Assembly (NCBI GenBank): GCA_026315105.1
Contig: CM048744.1
Coordinates: forward strand, 372,585,159 to 372,649,158
Direction of reading: 5' to 3'
Origin: Locusta migratoria
Taxonomy: Eukaryota > Arthropoda > Insecta > Orthoptera > Acrididae
DNA: 64,000 nt
Shown piece after piece: positions 54,240 to 64,000 of this stretch. Every line of letters starts with the position of its first letter. Within the stretch, counting starts at the first letter, position 1. The notes beneath the pieces are model-generated. The model did no database searches and had not been told where the DNA came from. It was given only the letters and a program-made list of their open reading frames with translations. Position numbers and translations under genes: made by a program.

Positions 54240-55246
54240 CTTGGAAACAGTGTTGCCAACTCGGAAAATAAAAACGCACTAAATCCTTCTCTAAAAAGCA
54301 CCCGAAAAGCACTAGAACTACAGTGACAAACTTACATATTGGACCCTCCTACATTTTTAACAGTTGAAGCACGGTGTATTAATGTATTGCACACCAAAAT
54401 AATCACTGAAGCGAATGTTGCTGACGGCAAATTCTATCGGTACTCAGAATGGCCTACAATCACAAAGCTTGGTGCACATATCATTATTAATGACAACAGT
54501 AGCCAAAGAGGAGCTCGAGAATTGCAGCAGTCGAGACAAAACAATTTAATATAGTATTTCTAACCAAGAACGTAAAGATCATTGCTCCTCGTTTCGTTCG
54601 CAACAATTTATGCTCTCAACAGAATTATAACGAAAACGCAAGTGCCATTGCTGCTAGTTTCAATTGCATCAATTTAAATGGTGATACTCTTATGTTTCCG
54701 CCTAAGCACAACTTCAGAAAAGCAGTACTCTGTAGGAAACAGAAAAGTATTTTTATAGCTCATCATTTATACCGTTTGATTTCCAAATTTGACCTTTCTT
54801 CCACCGGAGGCGTAGCAAACGTTAGGATTTTGATAGACTACTTTCAACCAATTAACATTATACGTATGCTCCAAACATATGATCTCATTCAAGTAGTTAA
54901 CATATGGTCCGTATTTTCGAGAATATCGTTAATAATTACTTAAACACAAGAAGTAAGTGCAAAAACAGATTATATATGAGTCATGAAAACGGCAAGGTAT
55001 ACCTTAAACACACCCTATGGTCGGCAGGGGGGGGGGAGGACCTAATACAACACAATAACCCATGGTTGGAAACATATCGAATATTATCACATACAGTTAT
55101 GTAAACTTTGTATATTGTACTCATCTTAAAAATCGTCGTCTTCGTCAGAATCTGCCAGTAAAACTGCACTGACTTTCGATGATGATGGTTCTTGACGAGT
55201 GTATCTCTGCAAGCTTACAATTTTCTCAACTATATCCTTGGGTAAA

Positions 55247-57199
55247 TCATAGTTGGCAACATTTCCCTGCAGTCGTAAGTCCAAATCTTATTGCCAAAAA
55301 TGGGTTTTCTCCACTAGCATCTCTGTATGAAACAACTTCACTCCAAAATTTTATTGTGTCTGTTACATCAGTCCATTTTGTGTGGTGTAAATTTTTCCAC
55401 TGATTATCTATTAAAGTAATAATACTGGGATCGTGATGAAAGAGCATTGCGAGGTCGATAACTGGACGTTTTACTGGTTTTAGACTCTCATCTGGAGAAA
55501 AGAGTGACATGTCACGAAGAACTTTAATGTTGTTGGGAAGTATTTTCCACAATTCTTTTATAAGTCCTAGAAGGAACTGAACACATCTTTGTCGCAACTG
55601 TGTAACTTCATTAACAGAAAGTTTACTTGACGAAAGTTTTGTTTCGCATTCAAATCCAAGATAGGGGTGTGGGCGCAAGTGATACTCAACTTTGGAATTC
55701 ACCACATCTAACTGGAATCCAGGAATCGTAATTTTTTAACACAATGACTTGATGAGAAGAACTAGGTCACTCATTAGCTTTGTGGAAGCCTGACTTTTTT
55801 ATTCAAATTTCTCATTCACCCTCTCTACTTCCTGTAGAAGAGGCTTAAGAAAAATGATACAGGTAGTTGGATTCGTCATTATACATGAAAAACAAAAGGT
55901 CAGCTGTGTAACAGCTATCTCTCAATCTTGAGATTGCAAAATAAGTTTTAAGCTCCAACCACTAATGTAATATTCGGGTTACTGCACTTGTAATGGACAA
56001 CCATCTCGTCTGACTCATCTGAACTAACTTCAATGGCACTGCGGTGGAGTAGCCGAGCTGCCTAAAGCACCTCGCTGCGGAGCGCACGGTTGCTCGCCGT
56101 GGAGGTTCGAGTGCTTCCTGGGGCATGGATGTGTGTGTTTGTCCGTAGGTTAGTTTACCCAGGTTTAAGTAGTTTGTAAGCTACAGACTGATGACCACGT
56201 AGTTTGGTCCGATAGATTTACAGACATTTGAAATTTTTAACTTCAATGGCAAATCAACATCATTTATTGTAGCAAATAGTTCCTTATATGTAATTTGCCT
56301 TAAAGCGGAATGTGAGAACCAGTTGTACGTTTCCTTAACTAAGAATTCTAAATTCCTTGGCAGAAACTCACTAGCAGCATGTGAAACCGCAAGTTGCAAA
56401 GAATGCCATACGCACCTAATTAATTGACGAAGATGCGGAATTTCAGTTTAGTGTAAACCCCATTATTAATACCTACCATGACAGATGCATTATATGTACC
56501 TATAGCAAGAAGCTTGTTTAAATGCAATCTTCTTTTTGAAAGACAGCTTTTAAGAGAATCAATAATGCCATCTGCAGAGCATTCATCTAATTGCAGAACT
56601 TCTAGATAAGTATTCACGAATATATTTTTTGAAGTAGAATAGTATCGAATCACAATTCCTAGTAATTTTGTTGCTGAAATGTCATTTGTTTCATCCAAAA
56701 TAAGGCTATATCCTTGATCTCTTATATCACTTCTTAACAATTGTTCAAAATGTGGTGCTAACACGTTACAGGCAATTGCAGTGCACTTCGTACGATGGAG
56801 TTTAAAGATCTGCTGCTCCAATACTGTCAGAAAAGCAGGATTTACACACATCACAAAAGTGGTCTACGGTCAGAAATGAACAATGTTCTGCAATAAAAAG
56901 AACCAACTGCCCTTTCACCAACTTCGATTCTTGTCTGACTGGTTTGAATGGTAAAGCACGTTGCCGGCTACTACTGAATGGTTCTGCTGCTTTCATGTGG
57001 TTCTTTGTTTTACTATACCTCTCAGTGTCCCCAACCTGGCAAGTAACTCCACTTTGCAATATTTGCAATGACATTTAGTATCGCTTCCCTCCAACCTCAT
57101 AAGCCATTGTTTACATCTCTCGTCATTCAGCCACTGACTTCGAAATCGCTGGGAATATTGCAGTTTCACCATGATTGCTAGCTTACTTGTAGTATACAC
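55247..57199 (-). pseudogene. hAT transposase, inactive
   Basis: Read right to left: N-terminal zinc-finger-like part (WLNDERCKQWL, KCHCKYCKVEL), then LHRTKCTAIACNVLAPHFEQ and GYSLILDETNDISATKLLG (first catalytic Asp region). The second catalytic block should read GTDGAS but reads GTYNASVMVGINNGV, so the Asp is lost. Then SEFLPRNLEFLVKETYNWFS, a SINE, and a C-terminal part FECETKLSSSKL...KFWSEVVSYRDASGENP. Four or more frame breaks. The same broad family as the transposase at 62937. Confidence 0.85.
56039..56237 (+). mobile_element. tRNA-derived SINE with 14-bp target duplication
   Basis: TAACTTCAATGGCA occurs at 56025-56038 and 56238-56251. Head GCGGTGGAGTAGCCGAG, B box GGTTCGAGTGC (slightly decayed), end ATAGATTTACAGACATTTGAA. 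Inserted in the hAT transposase, so it is younger than that element. Confidence 0.92.
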
Positions 57200-57708
57200 T
57201 CAATTAAATATGTGTATTTTCTTATGCGAAAATGTCCACTTCGCTGCACAAACGCTAACAAACACTGTCCCACTGTCCACTGTCCACCACATTGAAATAT
57301 CAACTGAACATTAGCAGAGCAGGCCTCAGCAACCCCGAAAATCGGAGAATCCCAGTCCGGACTCCGAGTTGGAGGAGGGGGGCAGGGCTACGTCATCAAC
57401 GGACCATTTTGCACCACATGAATGCCAGTAATCTAAATTATTATAACTTTATAAGCAATATGCGTGGCGGGAATTGAAGACTGGTTTCTATAATTGCTGA
57501 TTAGCCATTGTTTTCAGTTGTTTTGAGTATCAGTTGAAATTATCTACTTGATAATACTGTATATATTATTTTCATCAACACCAGATAATTTGTGAAAAAG
57601 CACCAGATTTTCGCCAAGGCGCTAATTACTTAAATGTGGCACTAAACTGCACGTAAAAAGCACCATATCTGGAGCCAAATACACCAGATTGGCAACACTA
57701 CTTGGAAA

Positions 57709-58977
57709 CGCTGTACAAGTTACAACAGTGTGGTGTAAAGTGGCTCTTTTTTAACGTGTGTTAACATTGAGTGTTGGAGCAGCATTGCCAGGTGTGGCGA
57801 TTTTTTGCATTCTTGGCTATCTTTTGTTTAGAATAGTAGCCATTTTAGCTTTTTGGCGACTGGCGATTGAATGTGGCGAGTAAAAGAATTAGTTGGCGAC
57901 TTATTGGCTATTTTCCTTTACTTCAAATAAAACGAATGTAAAGCAATCCCTCCTGAGAGATGGTGTCAATGATACTGATTAAACATCGATAGAATGCTGG
58001 AGGAATGTAATTAGCCTACAGAAAGTAGCACAAATGTCCGCAGGTAACTTTGATATATGGAACAGTGACACAGGGGTGAGGAAGAACCTGAACTGGCAGA
58101 CTCTTTAAGAGAGACGTAAACTACCTCAAGGAGACCTACTTACAAAGGTTCAAGAACAGGCATTAGACGATGGCTCTAGAAAGATAACCACTATGTATGG
58201 CTCCCGGTGAACTCAGGAGAACAGAATTACAATAAGTAACTAGCTAAAAATACGGCATTTCCCAGGTATTTATTTTTCCCTCAACCCATCTCTTCCTCGC
58301 CCATCTGTCTACTTCATTTCCACCTCACCCTCTCAGTGAAACAAAGTTCATTGCAAGGTACCCTTTGCCATGAACCATACAGTGGTTTGCAGATTATAAG
58401 AACCCGCTCCAAGAAAATATACGATCATGAGTTTTCATGGCAATTGGCGAAACAGAGTCAAAGCCTGTTGTAAGGTACCCTCTGCCATGCACCACATGAA
58501 ACATTATGTAGACATTTGTTGCCCCAAGTGAAGTAATTTGGAAGCAGTTGTTGTATTATTGGATATTTGTAAGACAATGAACGGAATCCGTTCCTGTTCC
58601 GGAAACCAATGATTGCATTGGCTCTGGTGGAGGAACCAATGACACTAATTTCATTTCTCTACTTTCGCAACACAGTCCAGCAGCGTTATTTTTGTGTCTG
58701 AATGCCTTACAGTACGGTCAAACCGAGTTTATAGATCCGATAACAACGTATTGGTAGGAGCAAAACTATGGATTTTGTCAATTCCGTAAGTAAACTGCAC
58801 GCCGCCGTGCACCGAACGAAGTTTTACGTAGACAGTCACCTTCCTCTTGATTTGAAGGTCAAGTGTGCAAAAGTTCATACAGATTGGAATAAAACTATAG
58901 ATTTGTATGCAATAGAAACGCAAGGACACATTGGAAAACGTACTTTCAGTTTTTCTCAAATTTTCCGTTTTTACGGT
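57709..58977. other. Non-coding stretch with LINE-tail traces
   Basis: 57785-57900 resembles a hAT terminus (repeated GGCGA motifs). 58350-58400 and 58465-58500 contain ACCCTTTGCCATG...GTGGTTTGCAGA, traces of the CR1/jockey-like LINE 3' end. 58768-58985 is an open plus-strand stretch (MDFVNSVSKLHAAVHRTK) of unknown nature, cut by the LINE at 58978. Confidence 0.4.
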
Positions 58978-58991
58978 AGTTGTTATGGTCT

Positions 58992-61040
58992 TCAGTCCGG
59001 AGACTGGTTTGATGCAGCTCTCCACCCTACTCTATCCTGAGCAAGCCTTTTCATCTCCTCATAAGAACGGCAACCCACATCCACTTGAATCTGCTTACTA
59101 TACGCGTCTCTTGGCCTCCCTCTGCGATTTTTACCCCACACGCTTCCCTCCAATGCTAAATTTACGATTCCTCGATGTCTAAGAATGTGTCCTACCAAGC
59201 GATCCCTTCTTTTAGTTAGGGTATGCCAAAAATTCCTTTTCTCGCCAATTCTGTTCAGTACCTCTTCATTAGTTATGTGATCTACCCACCTAATCTTCAG
59301 CATTCTTCTGTAGCACCACATTTCAAAAGCCTCTATTCTCTTCCTGTCCGCACTGCTTATCGTCCATGTTTCACTCCCATACAAGGCAACACTCCACACA
59401 AATGCCTTCCGAAAAGACTTCCTTACACTTAAATTAATATTCGATGTTAGCAAATTTCTCTTTTTCAAAAATGCTTTTCTTCCCATTGCCATTCTGCATT
59501 TTATATCCTCTGTACTGCGACCATCGCATGTTATTTTACTACCTAAGTAACAAAACTCATCTACCTCCTTCATTGTTTCGTTACCTAATCTAATTCCTTC
59601 AGCATCGCCTGATTTTCTAAGACCGCATTCCATTATTTTTGTTTTGCTCTTGTTAATGTTCATTTTATACGCTCTCTGAAACACACTGTCCATTCCATTC
59701 AACTGCTCTTCCAGGTCCTTTGCTGTCTCTGACAGGATTACAATTTCATCAGCAAAACACAATGTTTTTATTTCTTCCCCCTGAACTTTAATCCCTATTC
59801 CAAATTTTTCCTTGCTTTCCTTCACCGCCTGTTCGATGTACAAATTGAATAACATTGGAGAAAGGCTACAACCCTGTCTTACTCCTTTCCCAACTGATGC
59901 TTCCCTTTCATGCCCTTCGAGTCTAATAACTGCGGTCTGGCTTTTGTACAAGTTGTAGATAACTCTCCTTTCCCTGTATTTTACCCCTGCTGACTTCAGA
60001 ATTTGAAAGAGTGTAGTCCAGTCAACATTGTCAAACGCTTTCTCCAGATCTACAAAGGCTAAAAATGTAGATTTGCCTTTCCTTAACCTATCTTCTAAGA
60101 TAAGACGTAAGGTAAGTATTGCCTCCCGGGTTCCTACGTTCCTCCTGAATCCAAACTGATCTTCCCCTAGGTCAGCTTCTACCAGCTTTTCCATTCTCCT
60201 GTAGATAATTCGTGTTAATATTTTGCAACCATGACTTATCAAACTGATGGTTCTGTAATTTTCACACCTGTCTGCACCTGCACCTGATTTCTTTGGAATG
60301 GGGATTATTACATTTTTCTTAAAGTCTGAGGGCATTTCGCCTGTCTCATATATCCTACACACCAGTTCAAATAGTCTTGTCATGGCTGGCTCTCCCAGAG
60401 ACTTTAGTAGCTCTGAGGGTATATCATCTACTCCTGGGGCCTTGTTCCGGCCTAGGTCTTTCAAGGCTCTGTCAAATTCATCTCTGAGTATAGTATCTCC
60501 TATTTCATCTTGATCTACTTCCTCTTCTCTTCCTACAACATCGTCTCTAAGTTCATTTCCTTTGTAGAGCTGCTCTATGTACTCTTTCCACCTTTCAGCC
60601 TTTCCTTCTTTGCTGAGAACTGGTTTCCCATCTGAGTTCTTGATATTTGTAGAATTGCTTTTCTTGTCCCCAAATGTCTCTCTGATTTTCCTGTAGGCGG
60701 TATCTACTTTTCCCCTTATTATACATTCTTCTACAGATTTGCATTTGACTTCTAGCCACTCCTGCTTAGCCATTTTGCACTTCCTATCAATCTCATTTCT
60801 TAGTCGTCTGTACTCCATTTTGCCTGTTTCATTTACTGCATTTTTATATTTTCTCCTTTCATCAATTAAATTTAGTATCTCTTGTGTTATCCAAGGATTT
60901 TTTGCAGGTCTTGCCTTTCTACCTATTTTGTCCTCTGCTGCCTTCACTATTTCATCTCTCAATGCTACCCATTCCTCTTCTACTGTTTTATTTCCCCCTG
61001 TTTCTGTCAATTGTTGCCTAAATCTCCCTCTGAAATTCAC
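58992..61040 (-). CDS. LINE reverse transcriptase (RTE type)
   Basis: A 682-codon open frame, in the same frame as 61265-61047 but separated by one TAA at 61049-61047. Blocks: PWITQEILNLIDERRKYKN, LKDLGRNKAPGVDDIPSEL, NYRTISLISHGCKILTRIIY, EDQFGFRRNVGTREAILTL, FVDLEKAFDNVDW (first catalytic Asp), VRQGCSLSPMLFNLYIEQ, and LCFADEIVILSETAKDL. The catalytic FADD is FADE here. The end has a zinc-knuckle-free tail with IRWVDHITNEEVLNRIGEKR and GRPRDAYSKQIQ. Length and order fit RTE elements. Confidence 0.88.
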   Translation of the reverse strand: MNFRGRFRQQLTETGGNKTVEEEWVALRDEIVKAAEDKIGRKARPAKNPWITQEILNLIDERRKYKNAVNETGKMEYRRLRNEIDRKCKMAKQEWLEVKCKSVEECIIRGKVDTAYRKIRETFGDKKSNSTNIKNSDGKPVLSKEGKAERWKEYIEQLYKGNELRDDVVGREEEVDQDEIGDTILRDEFDRALKDLGRNKAPGVDDIPSELLKSLGEPAMTRLFELVCRIYETGEMPSDFKKNVIIPIPKKSGAGADRCENYRTISLISHGCKILTRIIYRRMEKLVEADLGEDQFGFRRNVGTREAILTLRLILEDRLRKGKSTFLAFVDLEKAFDNVDWTTLFQILKSAGVKYRERRVIYNLYKSQTAVIRLEGHEREASVGKGVRQGCSLSPMLFNLYIEQAVKESKEKFGIGIKVQGEEIKTLCFADEIVILSETAKDLEEQLNGMDSVFQRAYKMNINKSKTKIMECGLRKSGDAEGIRLGNETMKEVDEFCYLGSKITCDGRSTEDIKCRMAMGRKAFLKKRNLLTSNINLSVRKSFRKAFVWSVALYGSETWTISSADRKRIEAFEMWCYRRMLKIRWVDHITNEEVLNRIGEKRNFWHTLTKRRDRLVGHILRHRGIVNLALEGSVWGKNRRGRPRDAYSKQIQVDVGCRSYEEMKRLAQDRVGWRAASNQSPD

Positions 61041-61216
61041 CAGAACTTAACGTTCCTTCAATTTATCTAGGTCCCATCTCCTTATTTTCCTACCTTTCTG
61101 CAGTTTTTTCAGTTTCAGCCTACAGTTCATGACTAACAAGTTATGGTCAGAGTCTATATCTGCCCCTGGGTATGTCTTGCAGTTTATAACCTGATTCCGG
61201 AATCTATATTTTACCA

Positions 61217-62053
61217 TTATAAAATCTGATACCTTCCAGTGTCTCCTGGTCTCTTCCAAGTACACAACCTTCTTTTGTGATTCTTAAACCACGTGTTTGT
61301 TATGATTAAATTATGTTCCGTGCAAAATTCTACCAGGCGACTTCCTCTTTCGTTCCTTCTGCCCAATCCATATTCACCTACTATTTTTCCTTCTCTTCCT
61401 TTTCCTACTACCGAATTCCAGTCTCCCATCACAATTAAGTTTTCCTCTCCCTTAACGGTCTGAATAATTTCCTTTAGCTCCTCATATATTTCTTCTATAT
61501 CCTCATCATCGGCAGAGCTAGTTGGCATATAAACCTGTACTACTGTTGTCGGTGTTGGCTTCGTATCTATCTTGACAATGATAATGCGATCACTGTGCTG
61601 CTCATAGTAGTTTACCCGCATTCCTATTTTCTTATTCATTATCAGTCCTACTCCTGTGATACCCCCAACTGATTTTGTATTTATAATCCTGTACTCCCCT
61701 GACCAGAAATCCTGTTCATCCTGCCACCGAACTTCACTAATCCCCACTATATCCAACTTCAACCTATCCATTTCTCTTTTTAAATTTTCTAATTTTCCTA
61801 CCCGATTAAGGGATCTAACATTCCACGCTCCGATCCGTAGAATGCCAGTGTTGTCTTTCCTGATGATAACATCCTCCTGAGTAGTCCCCACCCGGAGATC
61901 CGAATGGGGGACTATTTTACCTCCGGAATATTTTACCCAAGAGGATGCCATCATCATATGTTCATACAGTAGAGCTGCATGTCCTCGGGAAAAGTAACGG
62001 CTGTAGTTTCCCCTTGCTTTCAGCCGTTCGCAGTAGCTGTGTGGCAAAGCCAC
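61217..62053 (-). CDS. LINE endonuclease domain (RTE type)
   Basis: 279 codons from ATG at 62053. Endonuclease blocks: RIGAWNVRSLNRVGK, VGISEVRWQDEQ (catalytic Glu), VVQVYMPTSSADDEDI, LIVMGDWNSVVG (GDxN), ITNTWFKNHKRRLCTWKRPG. A stop after RYQIL is due to a 4-base deletion: copy 1 reads RYQIEFIMV at this place. The missing SDH block (DSDHNLLV) continues in the shifted frame at 61265-61047. Nicks target DNA for reverse transcription. Confidence 0.85.
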   Translation of the reverse strand: MALPHSYCERLKARGNYSRYFSRGHAALLYEHMMMASSWVKYSGGKIVPHSDLRVGTTQEDVIIRKDNTGILRIGAWNVRSLNRVGKLENLKREMDRLKLDIVGISEVRWQDEQDFWSGEYRIINTKSVGGITGVGLIMNKKIGMRVNYYEQHSDRIIIVKIDTKPTPTTVVQVYMPTSSADDEDIEEIYEELKEIIQTVKGEENLIVMGDWNSVVGKGREGKIVGEYGLGRRNERGSRLVEFCTEHNLIITNTWFKNHKRRLCTWKRPGDTGRYQIL

Positions 62054-62268
62054 ATTGGCTGATGTTACAAGGCCAGCTCAGTCAATCATCCAGACTGTTG
62101 CCCCTGTAACTATTAAAAGGCTGCTGCCCCTCTTCAGGAACCACACGTTTGTCTGGCCTCTCCACAGATACCCCTCCGTTGTGGTTGCACCTACGGTACG
62201 GCTATCTGCATCGTTGAGGCACGCAAGCCACCCCACCTCGGCAATGTCTGTGGTTCATGGGGGTGGAT

Positions 62269-62936
62269 TTCCTAAAAAATTTATTTAATACAAACCTTGT
62301 CCTAAGAATTACAAACAGAACTAAAAAAAGATCTGCCAAATCGGTCGATTCGTTTTCATGTTACGGCGTGACCAAGGGGAATAGGGATTAATTTTTATAT
62401 AGAGAAATTACAGCATACACAGAGGCATTTGAATGTTTATATTTCCCGCACTCCATACGTGAACAAAACGACAGAAAATCCTAATAACAGCTACAGCGGG
62501 ATAAACCCTCTGCCCCTCTCTTTACGTGGTTTGCAGATTAGATGTAGAACACAAGACAATTTCCCTGTCGTTCTCAAGGTTAATGTTGCATTGTTTCATG
62601 ACGCAACAAAACATGACTATTAGCAAAACAATGGTACTCCCTTATTATCTGCTCTGGCCTTGCATTCTCTTGTTGTACGGCAACAATCAACACCAGTTCT
62701 TGCTTTCGTTGCCTATTCTTACTGAGATGACCGAACAGTAAAACAGTTGTACGTGCTCATGTAGAGAAGGATTTGTGCAGCGTGGCTTATGAATAGTGCA
62801 CCTTGGAATTAATGGAACAATGAGCAGAGGACTGGGCGAAAGGTACGTAGTCCCTGTGTACTTTATTAATTGTACAATGAGGTGCTTGCTCACATTATTA
62901 TAGATATACGAAACGATTATACTTATAATCATTAAA
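62269..62936. other. Short stretch with a LINE 3'-end trace
   Basis: 62429-62545 may be a CR1/jockey-like LINE end (SRTPYVNKTTENPN, then GTGGTTTGCAGATTAGATGTAG, compare 46650-46680). The rest is unrecognised and presumably includes the untranslated left end of the hAT element that follows. Confidence 0.35.
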
Positions 62937-64000
62937 GTGGACTATAATAAATGTTGTTGTACCGTAGGCTGGCTCACTGACAGTTCAAAAGATGTCAATA
63001 GCTTCGAAGAAGCCTACTGCAAAGTTTGTAGGAAATATCTACGCGCCCACAAGACGGATCTGCAGACGCACGCAACCGGGAAATCACATGTCTCAAAAAT
63101 GAAAACTCGGTACCCCGAAAAGGAGCAGCAGAGATTAAATAATTTTGTACAAGTCGCTAATGATGCCGGGAAGGAGAAAGAGTTATTAGTAGCTGTTCAT
63201 GTAGCAATGCACTCATCAATAAGAAACGTTGATCATCTAGGAACCTTAATAAATAAGATGACTAAAGAGAACACCGTCAGAATTCACAGAACCAAATGCT
63301 GTGCTCTCATCAAACATGTTATTGCACCGTGTTTACTTGATGCTTTATTGCGTGATATTGGTGATGAACCCTACTCGTTAATTATTGACGAGAGCACCGA
63401 TGTAGGGGACACAAAATATCTATGTATTTGTGTAAGATATTACAGTAAGATAAAAGGGACTATAACTGTAGACTTTCTTGGGTTACTAGAGGTTGAGAAA
63501 GCATCGGCAGTGATTTTGTATGAAGCACTTAAATTGTATCTGCAAAAGTTATCAATGGATGTAAAAAAACTGGTAGGAATGGGAACGGATGGTGCTAGCA
63601 ATTTATGTGGGGTACGGAATTCAGTTTTTGCTCTGTTCAAAAAAGATAATGATAAAATCCAGTTAATTCGGTGCATTTGTCATTCAGTTCACATTGCTGC
63701 CTCACAGGCTTCTGAAGTACTTCCTGCAAACTTAGATTTCATGTGCAGGGAAATTTAAAACTGGTTTCATTCCAGCCCATTACGGAGAATAGAATACGAA
63801 AGGTTATTTAAGATTCTCAATAATGATGAGAAAACATTTCACACTTTTGTGCAGCTAAGCACAACAAGGTGGTTATGTAGGTTTAATGCAATAAAAATAT
63901 TAGAACACTATGAAGAACTAAAAGTGCATTTTCATACTGTGGTACAGAAAGAAAAATGTTTTGTCGCAAGAACACTGAATGAGATGTTGCAAGATGACGT
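62937..64000 (+). pseudogene. hAT transposase, one nonsense codon, runs off the window
   Basis: ATG at 62937; zinc-finger-like region EAYCKVCRKYLRAHKTDLQ with CxxC and HxxxxxH; RTKCCALIKHVIAPCLLDAL; SLIIDESTDVGDTKYLCICV (first Asp), LVGMGTDGASNLCGVRNSV (second Asp intact), RCICHSVHIAASQASEVLP. TAA at 63756-63758 replaces the Tyr codon seen in the related element (ETYNWF versus EI-stop-NWF). The frame stays open after it to 64000 (LSTTRWLCRFNAIKILEHYE). C-terminal dimerisation part is outside. Confidence 0.85.

Larger units (their letters stand above)
54248..57700 (-). mobile_element. Complete-ended hAT transposon with 8-bp target duplication
   Basis: 3453 bp, flanked by a perfect 8-bp duplication CTTGGAAA (54240-54247 and 57701-57708), the standard hAT size. 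The ends are inverted: CAGTGTTGCCAA at the left and TTGGCAACACTA at the right (one mismatch in the first base). Both subterminal regions repeat AAAAAGCAC motifs. The transposase is on the minus strand and decayed; a SINE is inserted at 56039-56237. Confidence 0.93.
58978..62268 (-). mobile_element. RTE-type LINE, nearly intact copy 2
   Basis: About 3.3 kb, 5' end at the right (leader 62268-62054) and 3' end at the left (GGAGAGCTGCATCAAACCAG then TCTCCGGACTGAAGACC). One long frame carries AP endonuclease and RT, broken only by a 4-base deletion near 61220 and one in-frame TAA (61049-61047). No polyA tail or clear target duplication was seen, as is common for RTE elements. Confidence 0.9.

Overview
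The window looks like non-coding and intronic DNA of a large, repeat-rich insect genome, most likely an orthopteran (grasshopper/locust type). This rests on many tRNA-derived SINEs, Penelope-like element tails with (TG)n tracts, RTE-type LINEs, Ty3/gypsy LTR elements and hAT transposons, AT-rich unique DNA, and short exons far apart. The species assignment is an inference. There are no bacterial-style genes, rRNAs, CRISPR arrays or operons. 

Host genes: two are visible. (1) On the minus strand, four short exons (8012-7862, 7772-7630, 811-531, 95-35) have splice sites and reading phases that fit together and encode the C-terminal part of a protein I cannot name. (2) On the plus strand, two consecutive exons (47757-47882 and 48012-48244) encode helicase motifs I to II of an HFM1/MER3-type meiotic DNA helicase. 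Both genes run beyond what can be seen here. 

Layout: 0-8 kb, exons of the unnamed gene, with one intron filled by a 6.7 kb near-perfect palindrome (arms 880-3759 and 4744-7624). 10.4-13.1 kb, a complete-ended but internally deleted gypsy element with a 5-bp target duplication. 14-20 kb, Penelope-like tails, foldback repeats and a LINE reverse transcriptase fragment. 19.9-25.3 kb, a minus-strand gypsy element lacking its integrase core, next to a Penelope-like RT/GIY-YIG fragment. 26.9-34 kb, a decayed gypsy element split by a second, non-autonomous LTR element. 36-40.5 kb, an LTR remnant, a tRNA-bearing repeat and a decayed RTE LINE that carries a palindromic insertion. 42-47.7 kb, a foldback repeat, a gypsy remnant and a CR1/jockey-like LINE 3' end. 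47.7-50.1 kb, HFM1 exons and intron. 50.1-53.1 kb, a ZMYM1-like hAT remnant with four SINE insertions and an exact 113-bp copy of part of the HFM1 exon. 54.2-57.7 kb, a hAT with perfect 8-bp target duplications and dead transposase. 59-62.3 kb, an almost intact RTE LINE. 62.9-64 kb, another hAT transposase running off the end. 

The most interesting signals are: the palindrome that almost fills one intron; the identical HFM1 exon fragment inside a transposon; and a family of foldback/Penelope-tail repeats that share a CTGANGA-stem-GAAA motif whose stem changes sequence between subfamilies but stays paired, and that end in a consensus splice-donor sequence.
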